Shown here: positions 55,304 to 64,000 of the stretch, one piece after another
Numbering within the stretch: the stretch's first letter is position 1
Layout of the letters: each line of letters begins with the position of its first letter
NCBI RefSeq assembly: GCF_027943255.1
Contig: NC_072895.1
Location: forward strand, 21,736,001-21,800,000
Direction of reading: 5' to 3'
Source: Anastrepha obliqua
Lineage: Eukaryota > Arthropoda > Insecta > Diptera > Tephritidae
Length of the DNA: 64,000 nt
The notes under the pieces: generated by a model
Databases searched by the model: none
What the model was told of the DNA's origin: nothing
Seen by the model: only the letters and a program-made list of their open reading frames with translations
Translations under genes and position numbers: made by a program

Positions 55304-55394
55304 TCTTGTGATTCGAACCAAGGATTTTGGATCGGAAGCTCACATTGCTAGTCGCTCGGCTACCGCGCCATGCTGTCGGCGCTGGCCTAAAAGT
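55304..55394 (-). repeat. tRNA-like module 3 in the palindrome
   Basis: Mirror of module 2, with GCTAGTCGCTCGGCTACCGC on the plus strand. Confidence 0.6.
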
Positions 55395-55453
55395 TATTTA
55401 GTTCGTCGCTACGTTTATATCAACATATAATATAACGCTTCGTAGCTAAATAA

Positions 55454-55543
55454 CTTTTAGGCCAGCGCCGACAGCATGGCGCGGTAGCCGAGCGGCTAGC
55501 AATGTGAGCTTCCGATCCAAAATCCTTGGTTCGAATCACAAGA
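55454..55543 (+). repeat. tRNA-like module 4 in the palindrome
   Basis: Mirror of module 1: GCGCGGTAGCCGAGCGGCTA and GGTTCGAATCAC. Confidence 0.6.
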
Positions 55544-55817
55544 AAAAATAAAAGTTATTTAGTTCGTCGCTACGTTTATATCAACATATAATATAACGCT
55601 TCGTAGCCAAGAGGGTCGCTATTTCCGTTTCACTTTTTCTCAAATCACTCCCAACGATTCTAAAGAAGTTTTCACTTCAAAAATAACAAAAAATGTGCAA
55701 AAAATTGATACAAAATTTACAAAAACAATCAGCAAAAACCAATTGACAAAACATTTGAATAAAAATTTAAAAAACAATTTACAAAAAAACTTGCAAACAA
55801 AAAAGTCAAAACAATTA

Positions 55818-56951
55818 CAGGGTGGGCCATATAGCGTTTGCTTCTTGAACCACCTATTTTTTTGAGAATGGTAACACAAATGACATGTCGAATGTGTTCG
55901 TAATTTACTTAAAGGTTTGACATTTACGAAATGGGACCCTATACGCTTGAACAAAATGGAGAATTATTGAAAACCTATTTCCAAAGTGGTGAGTTTTCTA
56001 CTCAACCTGGGAGAAATTTGAAAAAGAAATTCAAAAAAAAAAAAAGATTTGCCAACAAGACAGTTTGTGGATCAATTTGTTAATCGTGTTCGTGAAAGTG
56101 GATCGTTAATAGATAAAAAAACACGTGAACGTGCTCCTACAGTGCGTACACCCGAAAACATTGCTGCTGTAGCCGAAAATGTGCGTGAACATCCAATGCG
56201 TTTTCGGTTCGCTCAATAGGCAGAAAATCGCTTGACCGAAGATGATCATTTTTACCTAAAAATCATCTTTTCTGATGAAGCTCATTTTCACATCGGTGGC
56301 TACGTCAATATGCAAAATTGTCGGATTTGAGGCTCAGAAAATCCACACGTTACTGTAGAGAAGCAAATGCATCCACAACGAGTCACTGTTTGGTGCGGTT
56401 TTTGGTCTGGCGGCATCATCGGGCCATTTTTTTTTCGAAAATGAGCGAGGAGCCGCGGTTACAGTAAATGGCGAGCGTTACCGTGACATGCTCAACGAGT
56501 TTTTGTTTCCAAAAATTGAAGAGGATGACATGGACGACATTTGGTTTCAACAGGACGGTGCAACTTGTCACACTGCCAAAGTTACACTCGAACTTTTGGC
56601 TACCGTTTTTGAATTCCGATATCAATTGGCCGCCTCGGAGCTGTGATTTAAGCCCGTTGGACTATTTTTTGTGGGGAGCCGTTAAGGACAAATGGGATGC
56701 GAACCATCCAGAGACGATTGATGCTTTAAAACACGAAATCGAAGTGGCCATTAATGAAATTGAAAATGTGCTTAAAAATTGGGTTGATCGAATGGCCTAC
56801 TGTAAAGCCAGTCGTGGCAGTCATTTGAACGATATTATTCATTCATAAATGACAATGTTCAATCTTCAAAATAAAAAAAAAAGTTTGAAAAAATATTGAT
56901 TCGTTTTTTTTATAGGCGATTCAAAAAGCAAATTTTACATGGTCCACCCTA
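55818..56951 (+). mobile_element. DD41D mariner, deleted
   Basis: Left end CAGGGTGGGCCATATAGCGT; right end, reversed, TAGGGTGGACCATGTAAAAT, flanked by TA. 1134 bp. Confidence 0.85.
55931..56848 (+). pseudogene. DD41D mariner transposase pseudogene
   Basis: ATG at 55931: MGPYTLEQNGELLKTYFQSG, then a frameshift to FVDQFVNRVRESGSLIDKKT and RTPENIAAVAENVREHPM. The next residues are RFRFAQ-stop-AENRL, so the end of the HTH region is deleted, with the junction at a short P-M-R stretch. Catalytic part: KIIFSDEAHFHIGGYVNMQN (first Asp), a stop in CRI-stop-GSE, FWSGGIIGPFFF, then a frameshift, DMDDIWFQQDGATCHTAKVT (second Asp). After a further frameshift near 56605 comes PPRSCDLSPLDYFLWGAVKD (third Asp). 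Ends DIIHS at 56848. All three Asp persist, but the deletion and frameshifts make it inactive. Confidence 0.85.
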
Positions 56952-57085
56952 TACAAAAAATTTATAAAAAAATTTGCAAACAAATTGACAAAAAATTTGA
57001 AAAAAATTACAAAAATTTACAAAAAATTCACAAGAAAATTAGCAAAAAAAAATTTGTCAAAAAATTTGATAAAAAGTTTGTAGCA

Positions 57086-57480
57086 GCAAAAACATTCCCT
57101 ATACATGTATGGTGAGGGCTGCTGGAGTGGCAGTCCTTAGTCGGATATATAGCAAATCCGGGTCGTTCCGGTAACGTAAAACTGACTGTCGGCTATTGAA
57201 GCCACCGTCACAAAAGGGCTAATATTTCGCTTAGTGATTATTTAGATGCATATCCTTATTATTTTACCTATCGCCGAATAGGTGAAATGGCAGACAACTA
57301 TTTTTTGTTAGGCCTGGACCGTATTCGCTGGAGTCAGCTGCGGGGCATTCATAAACGTGGTGTTGAGTCGATCATCTCGTCTCTTTGATAGCCAACAATC
57401 TGCTCTGATTTGATGGTAGCTCCTAGTGCATTGCTTTCAGCCTGCTAGTTTATATGTAAAAAGGGTGGCTATTAGTTCAT
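57086..57480. other. Unclassified GC-richer segment
   Basis: GGTGAGGGCTGCTGGAGTGG and AAATCCGGGTCGTTCCGGTA are unlike the surrounding AT-rich sequence and suggest a transposon fragment, but I cannot assign it. Confidence 0.3.
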
Positions 57481-59332
57481 TTAAATTAAATTGCTAAGGT
57501 AAATAAAAATATTTATTACCTTGCGGCAACAGTTGTTTGGCATTTACGGAAAATAATACTTTTATTTTCAGGCGTAACTGGCCGGTTTCTATTATAAACA
57601 TCTATTCCACAATGGCTAGTCATTTGTTATTGTCTTCATATTTAGCATTCTTCATAGCTGTCATTAAGTAATTATTGTTTAAAGGCACTAGACCGAATAA
57701 AAACACAACTGAATGAATGTAAAGAAAAGTTACGTATACGCCGTACACTTTGAAGGAAGCTAAATAAAGCAGCAGTGTCGGCAAGAAATCAATTACTAAT
57801 CTAAAAACTCTTAATTTTATTTATTTCTTTACACACAAAATTTGTAACATATTGCTATTGTATATAATGACAAACGTGCGGTAAACTACCATACATGCGT
57901 ATGTGTGTAAGACAAGAAATCCATGGCGTATGAGCAACATTTTAATCGTAAACATTTCTGATAAACAGATTCCATATGTCTGGATTTGCTTGCAATATCT
58001 CCATCAACAACACAAATGGGCAACAAGTGAATTAATCAAAACAAGAGCCAGTCGAAGCAATACTCATAAAATTGAAAGGGCACAGACAGCACCTCGCCAA
58101 TACACACACCCACACACATTTAGATATCTGAAGTGCCGGCATTCAGCGAAAAACAGCTCAATACCCTCCGCTTTGACGTAGGGTGGCTATGCCATAGAAA
58201 ACTTGTATGTGTGTATGTAGTATAAGTGTGTATAGACGAGTGTACTCGTAACTGAATGATTTGTTTTGTCTAAAGCTGAAGTGCTATGTAGGCACTCAGT
58301 GGCAGCGATAATTTACATTTTATCAGCAGCAACAGGAAAAGCAACATCCTCAACTGAGCTGAGAGCGCCCGTCATTTGTAGCATATTTCCATGACGGGCG
58401 CCAATGAATGCTGGCTTTATGTAGAGTGTTTATTTACACTATGAAAATGTGTTGATTGTGCCTACCACACACATTTGCATGTGCACATGTACTCGTGTAT
58501 GTGTGTGTGTGTAAATACATACTTGTAGTTTGAGACCCAGCAAACTGGACAACTTTAAATCATTTTCCTGCTGGCTTAAATAAGCATGCGGCCATTTAGA
58601 TACGAATAATTATATTATATAATCGCTTTTTGGTATGCAATCAACATTTGCAATTTAAAAATATACTTGCAAGTACTTTTCTGATTTGTAGAACTTTCGA
58701 AAAAGTCGTTTTCGAACTGCGAAAAAACTACAGTATCACAACATATTGACAAGTTTTGTCAACATTTTTTGTTTTTTTTTTGCCACAGTTTTAATTTCGC
58801 CACACACCTGTGGATTTGTTGACGATTTTAGTTTCACGCTGTTCATTGCTGAGTGGACATCGAACGCGAAAAAAAAAGATTATCATGTATGGTATTTATT
58901 TGTGTTTGAAAAGAAGAGAAGAGAGAAAGATTTTTTTCTATGATACTTCTCTATAATTTTCTTATAAATATTTGCCACGATTTTAACTTTGCATTTTTGT
59001 CTTTATATTCATAGCTCTTATTTCTCCGCAATGATAGCTGGCTTTTGAACAAATTTTTGAGTTCCTCAATAAATAATTTATTTATTCAAAAATATAGTTA
59101 AAAATACTTATATTGCACTGCCAAAGGCACTATAAGCTAAGACTATTGGCCTGCCTAAATACATGTTTTGCTTAATGTTGCCATTTGTCCCTGTGCATAC
59201 TTCAAAATTTCAAAAGAAATGAGAAAAAGTAGAAGGAAAAATCGTGATCTTCGCCACATACACGCAACCGATTGCAAGTTGACAAACATTTTTGTCACTT
59301 TTCGATCGGTTTGTCAACTGCTCAACTTAGTC
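57481..59332. other. Non-coding stretch
   Basis: (TGTG)n near 58490-58512 and cata/tatg runs; no supported gene. Confidence 0.4.
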
Positions 59333-59752
59333 AAAAATGAACCGATTTTAATAATTTTGGGTTCAAAATGATCGTCATTACTTATACGAGCGATTTCATG
59401 TAGAAACAATTGCATAAAGGTAGTTAAAAATTTTTTATTTTGCAAAAAACTAAAAGTGCGAAACAGGTTTTTTACTCAAAAATTCATTACTCAAAAACAA
59501 CTCATTTTAGCTACTAGGCATTCAGCTCAGTTAAAGTTTGAGATGTCCTTTTGATTTGGAAAAAGTTATAAAAAAAACAAAAATACACTTTTTGAAATAT
59601 TGAATTTCGAAAAAATTTAATTTTTTTTTTCTTTTTTGCTAAATAAAAAATTTTCAACTACTTTTTTGCAATTGTTTCTACATGAAGTCGCTCGTGTAAG
59701 TAATTACGATCATTTTGAACCCAGAATTATTAAAATCGGTTCATTTTTTAAT
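59333..59752. mobile_element. Foldback element with about 115-bp inverted arms
   Basis: AAAATGAACCGATTTTAATA to GCAAAAAAC (59333-59450) is repeated inverted at 59634-59752 with about 8% differences. Spacer about 185 bp, non-coding. Confidence 0.7.
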
Positions 59753-60000
59753 AAGTTATGGGCATTTAAAAAAAATTTTTTCTTATATAATTAAAAAAAA
59801 TCGAGTTTGAGCCGAAAAACAAAATTGCCGATAACTCTTGAAAAAAATTTTTTTCGGGCGAACAAAAAAATACGTGAAATTTCAACCTGTTGTTTCGATT
59901 TGCTTTCATAAAAGAATTAGATTCTTCTTACATTTCATTGGCTAAAAGTAAACTTTCAACATATTTACACCTTATTTTACTACGCTTTATCCACGTAAGT

Positions 60001-60130
60001 GGTAAATGGTAGCGGCAGGCTCATCACCTACCCTGACAAAAAGCAAGCATAGATTAATGAAAAAAACGCAAGACTGTGTCTTGTCGAGGCCCTATGCTCC
60101 CGAGTGGAGTGAACAAGGGTAAAAAAAAAC
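60001..60130 (+). repeat. SINE-2, 5'-truncated, with 10-bp target duplication
   Basis: CCACGTAAGT at 59991-60000 and again at 60131-60140. The insert matches only the 3' end of 38224-38768 (GGTAGCGGCAGGCT, GACTGTGTCTTGTCGAGGCC, ATGCTCCCGAGTGGAGTGAA) and ends in an A-tail, as expected from target-primed reverse transcription. Confidence 0.85.
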
Positions 60131-60504
60131 CCACGTAAGTTGAGAGCTTTGACCTCCAAGTCGCGAATATTCTTACGTTACTAACTACATTCCTACTTTC
60201 CTACAATATTTTGAAAAAAGCTTCTTGTTCTCTTGTTCTAAACACTTCATCCACCCATGGACAAGTATTTTCATTGGAAACAAGTTGCGTCTATCCCAAC
60301 TTTCTTGTAATGAAGCCTGCAATGTTATCGATCGTGTCGGGACTATCCAATTATTCTCAATGTTGTAACTCTTTGCGAAATGTTGCAGCTCTTTGCACAA
60401 CATGAATTCCTTAAAAATCACACATCATTAGAAATAAATAATCATCATTTCACTATTAAAGTCGATCTCGGATTGCCTTAAGTACGCTGTCATATCCTGA
60501 CCTA
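60131..60504. other. Non-coding stretch
   Basis: Nothing assignable. Confidence 0.35.
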
Positions 60505-60735
60505 AGTGGTAAGTCAGAATGCATTCTATGTCATATTAGTCCTGGATATACCGACACAAGCCCTTGAGCGAGTTGTTGCTCGTAAACAGACCATTTTTAA
60601 AATGAAATGTTTTTTCTATAAACTTCTCCACTCCTCCACTTTCACTCGAAATTTGTAGAGCAGCAACCTAGTATCTGCGAAGGGAGCCGATTTGTCAAGA
60701 AGAAACGAGGAAGCTGCTTCCTGGGCACACCTTTT
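60505..60735 (+). repeat. Unclassified dispersed repeat X, copy 2
   Basis: Partner of 3879-4110; see there. It is followed directly by a mariner fragment, which copy 1 is not. Confidence 0.5.
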
Positions 60736-60737
60736 AC

Positions 60738-61030
60738 ATTGCATGATAATGCTCCATCTCATCGATCCACTCTTGTGACTAATTTTTTGACTAGAAATTG
60801 CATTCGCCTGATATGGCTCCCTGTGACTTCTACCTATTCGGAAAATTGCATTTGGCCATCAAAGGAAAACTTTTTGTGTCCGTAGAGGCCATCCAAAAGG
60901 CTTACACTGACATTCCGGTCAATGACCTGAAACACTCTTTCGAAAAGCTTTTAGATGCGCAAAACAGTGTATCGAGGCCAAAGGGGACTCTTTTGAATAA
61001 ATAAACTCGAAGTTATCAGAACAAAGCTCT
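60738..61030 (+). pseudogene. mariner transposase C-terminal fragment
   Basis: LHDNAPSHRSTLVTNFLTRN (second Asp), a deletion and frame change, then HSPDMAPCDFYLFGKLHLAI (third Asp) and KLFVSVEAIQKAYTDIPVND. Ends with KHSFEKLLDAQNSV. Same subfamily as 2084-3398. No TIR remains. Confidence 0.75.
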
Positions 61031-61516
61031 TTGTATTATTCAATCATGGCGCATGTCTATATATGTGTGTTTATCTTTAAATTTTGGACGCAGACAGCCA
61101 ATCACCATGTCTCGATATCGACAAGTTGCAAAATATTGTTGTCATGTTTCGATAAGAATGCAATAGAGAAAGGGGAAAATCACATAAGTGAACGCTATTG
61201 CCACCATTCAATATTGAATGAATGCAAACTCAACACAAGCACGTTGTGAAAGGTGAGTTTGGGTTATGATATTTGTATGGGATTTGACAAGTATTTTCAT
61301 AGAATACATGTTTGCGCCTTCCGAACTTGCTGTGTCGTCAGAGCCCATGGCGAGTAAATGGGAGGGGAATTGTTTGATTTCGAAGAGGAAGAGTAGGCGA
61401 AAGCAATAGAAACAGCGAAGCACAAGAAGTTATACGCACACACATTCACACTTTTTTGCTACGGTGTCTTTCGCGTAAAAACGCGAAAAAAGCACAAAAT
61501 TTCAAAATTTAATATA
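61031..61516. other. Non-coding stretch
   Basis: Nothing assignable. Confidence 0.35.
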
Positions 61517-62048
61517 CAGGGTTGGCCATATTCGACGGACCCGACGGATTTCGATGACTCTTTGGGCCCATTCTAATCGACGAGGCTTGCCCGCAGGCAA
61601 CAATCTTTGCATCAATTGAATCTTATACGGGAATAAATGTAAATCAATGCATAATTCGTTGTAAAGTGGTCCGAGCAATGCCCATTTGCTGAGAATCAGC
61701 GATTTTGGGATGTCCTTGGCGATGCCTTGGCTGGTTTTGATTTGACCTCTTTGGATTAGAAAGAGCATCACCAGTCGAAAACCTTTCGTACAAACGTTTA
61801 ATGGTGTTCTTAGAAGGCGCACTTTTCACATTATTTAATTTTTTATACGCACGTTGAATTTTCACAATTGACTTCGTTTGTTGAATGTAAATTTCAACAA
61901 TTTGGGAGCGCTCGCGTGGCATGTACTGTTCCATGGTAAAAATCTGCTTGGACTGACGCTTCCAACGCGGTATGTTATTAAGCGATCTGACATCTCTGTC
62001 AAAAGATACAGGGTTGCCAAATGGGTCCGTCGAATATTGGTAACCCTG
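61517..62048 (-). mobile_element. mariner-derived MITE, 532 bp
   Basis: Left CAGGGTTGGCCATATTCGAC, right, reversed, CAGGGTTACCAATATTCGAC, flanked by TA. Contains only the N-terminal part of a DD41D-related transposase. Confidence 0.8.
61535..61934 (-). pseudogene. N-terminal transposase remnant (DD41D-related)
   Basis: MEQYMPRERSQIVEIYIQQT, then RAYKKLNNVKSAPSKNTIKR and LYERFSTGDA of the first HTH. After frameshifts comes QMGIARTTLQRIMH of the second, then HLFPYKIQLMQRLLPAGKPR. The catalytic domain is completely absent; the sequence ends at the TIR soon after QRVIEI. Non-autonomous. Confidence 0.75.
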
Positions 62049-63807
62049 TACGACACTTTGTTTTTATTAGTTGGACAAGTTTAAATCTTCCATATCACAA
62101 TACGAGTACTGCCAAGACATTCACTGAATTTTCATGCAATTCTACTCCTTGTATTTGTTTGTTTTGTCTTGCGAAAGGAGCTGACGTCAGACTTATCAAA
62201 ATCGCGAAAAATAAAGTAACTGTTTTGGGCATGCGCCACCTATGCTACTTAGTTCGTCCTGGGTGTTTGAGCTTAAACACGCCAACAAGCCCAAAAGTAA
62301 ACTGCCATGGAAACGTTATATTACGCTGACATTTCTTTTGCTAGGCTCGCTGAATATGCACGGCTTTATTTAAAAGGAAAATCAATAGCAAAAAAAGAAA
62401 TATTTTATGAAGATTTTAAGCCAAATTGACAATTCATTTGAGGCATTTTTGACGTTTTCGAAAAACATACACAGACACAGAGACTAACACTACATGAAGG
62501 GCTTTATTTGATGCTTTAAAGCAATCAAACTGTGAGCAAAAGGAAATAAATAATAGCCAATATAAATCAGCCAGTTTTTATGCAAACAGGGCACGTCCAT
62601 ATGTATATCACACATACATCTGTATTATCTATTAATGTCTGCCTGCCTCTATTTGGTTTAGCTACAACACACAGCTATCTCTATACATAACTGCTTAGTG
62701 TCGAGCTGTTTTTATATTTAAATTTTATTACTTTGTTTATCTTTTTCGTCGGCTTTGCCCATATGTTTGTCACCTTAAAACGCGCACACTGTTGTCCGAA
62801 TTTGATAGATTCAAAACTGTCATACGTTTCACACAACTCACGTTCAACAGCCACCTGGGTGTAGTAAAAAAATCGAATGCGAAGGGGCACAGCAAGAAGA
62901 GCAAACAAAAAAAAAAAAAACAAAAGAGAAAGCAACAGGAAATAATGAACACACAAAGTTGTTTATAAAAATTAAATTTAAAAATTTAATAAAAAAAATT
63001 AAAAAACTTAGTTCCTTATGAAATAGAAAAATGCATAATCGCTCCTACAAGTTTTACAAAAAAGCGAAAAAATGCACCAGCTCATTTAGCAAAGTGGCCA
63101 TCAGCCCCTACTGAAAGAAGTTTGTGCCTGTAGATCTTCTTCTGCTAGAAATACTCGTACGCGCATGTTTCTATGAACAGTTTGTTTGTTGTTAGTTGTT
63201 ATGTATGCATGCTTGTCTGTATGTATGTGCATTTGGTTGAAATTGTAAAATTATGCAAATTTTCGCAGAGTCACTAACAGAGTTCAGCATTGAAGCTTGT
63301 CTCGATTCAGCTAAAAGGCTTACACGAGCACGCTGTGATATGCTAATTGAAAGCATGTCTCGTTGACGCTGCTTATGAATATGAAAACTGTTTTTTAATT
63401 TGATAGTTAATAATATTATTTTTTTCTATCTTTGCCCATTTTTGTCGCATACAAGAAATTGCTGCACTCGTATATATTTATATGTGTGTACATATCCACT
63501 AGCCTGTGCACGGCATGTGAATTGCTGAGTTCATTACTTGAAAATGTGAGCACTCGAATGTGGGTTGAAGTCATAAAATATCTGGCGCTGTAATTATAAA
63601 TACCTGAAATAATATGTCACTGAATTCTGCAATTATTTAGCTACGTACAAATGTTTACTAATAGTACTCACATAGATAAACATGTCAAAATAAAAATTAA
63701 AAAAAAACTAAACTCCAAATGAGCCTAGACTAAGAGCAACGTACCTTAGTAAGCAAAATGGGCTAATGGCAATTTTTTTTCCCCCCAATTAGTATATGTA
63801 GTTTCGT
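62049..63807. other. Non-coding stretch
   Basis: Microsatellite pieces; no gene or transposon recognised. Confidence 0.4.
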
Positions 63808-64000
63808 CGTAGCCGAATGGATTGGTGCATGACTACCATTCGGCAGTGCGTAGGTTCAAGTCACCGTGTATGAACATCAAATAGAAAAAGTGTTTTCTAA
63901 TAGTGTTCGCCCCTCGGCAGGCAATGTATTTCTGTCATGAAAAGGCACCTCATAAAAACCATTTACCGTGCGGAGGCGGCTTAAAACTGTAAGTCACTCC
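63808..64000 (+). repeat. SINE-1 copy, running off the window
   Basis: TCGTAGCCGAATGGATTGGT (box A) and GTAGGTTCAAGTCACC (box B, diverged). The body is CCCCTCGGCAGGCAATGTAT and later GCGGAGGCGGCTTAAAACTG. Lacks the CAAACCTCCGAGTG part seen in other copies. Confidence 0.8.

Larger units (their letters stand above)
53074..55683. repeat. Large near-perfect inverted repeat, two arms of about 1.19 kb
   Basis: Arms 53074-54265 and 54491-55683 pair base for base (paired coordinates sum to 108756-108757). I find one substitution (53238 region, GATGGG versus GATCGG) and a one-base length difference. Spacer 54266-54490 is unique. Each arm holds, from outside in, two head-to-head tRNA-like modules, a SINE-1 copy and a Helitron-type endonuclease fragment. 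Confidence 0.9.
55684..57085. repeat. Degenerate ACAAAAAATT-type minisatellite, split by a mariner
   Basis: 55684-55817 and 56952-57085 both consist of diverged repeats such as ACAAAAAATTTACAAAA and TTTGCAAACAAATTGAC. The mariner 55818-56951 lies within it. Confidence 0.55.

Noticed and set aside
53215..55543. Functional tRNA genes
   Set aside because: Boxes A and B are good, but no convincing acceptor stem or anticodon arm can be drawn, and the copies lie in a palindromic repeat.

Overview
The window looks like a repeat-rich, mostly non-coding stretch of an insect nuclear genome. A higher dipteran, probably a tephritid fruit fly, is my best inference. The sequence is AT-rich and full of (CATA)n/(TATG)n microsatellites. 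It holds about fourteen Tc1/mariner-superfamily copies, including several of the DD41D type first described from Ceratitis rosa (rosa-like), plus fragments of several LINE families, tRNA-derived SINEs, TTAA-target DNA transposons and a Helitron. No rRNA gene, bacterial operon or CRISPR array is visible.

Layout. 0-5 kb: a LINE fragment at the edge, a SINE copy and a dead 1.3-kb mariner. 5-9 kb: TTAA-type (Kolobok-like) repeats, one split by a DD41D mariner. 9-14 kb: a SINE with clear target duplication, a DD37D-type transposase pseudogene, and an R1-like LINE broken by a TTAA MITE whose empty site can be read in the LINE frame. 14.0-15.3 kb: an apparently intact DD41D mariner (361-aa transposase, TIRs, TA duplication). 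16-23 kb: five more dead mariners and a terminal-inverted-repeat MITE. 22.9-28 kb: LINE graveyard. 29-33 kb: a mariner carrying a Jockey-like insertion, then a Kolobok-like element with a frameshifted DDE transposase. 33-39 kb: another LINE, a mariner with a TTAA element inside it, and a mariner with a second SINE family inside it.

About 40-47 kb is the least transposon-dominated part. It has a GC-richer segment near 40.1-40.7 kb, a degenerate AT-rich tandem array, and a small candidate host exon (46761-46869) with an acceptor, start codon, 25 codons and a consensus donor. This is the only convincing sign of a host gene, and most of it would lie outside the window or be split by large introns. 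47.0-48.3 kb is a 1.28-kb (CTTTAT)n array whose long ORFs are artefacts. 49.8-52.7 kb is a Helitron remnant with a PIF1-type helicase pseudogene. It also holds a spliced coding fragment in the same orientation that could be a captured gene, itself interrupted by a truncated Jockey-like element. 53.07-55.68 kb is a near-perfect inverted repeat with 1.19-kb arms holding tRNA-like modules, SINEs and a Helitron-type endonuclease fragment. The last 8 kb carry more dead mariners, a foldback element, a truncated SINE-2 and a SINE-1 running off the edge.

The window reads as a record of nested insertions, which gives relative ages for several families. The transposase genes act only on their own element families. 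Apart from the DD41D element at 14-15.3 kb, all look dead. All family assignments come from reading translations and termini by eye; no database search was done.
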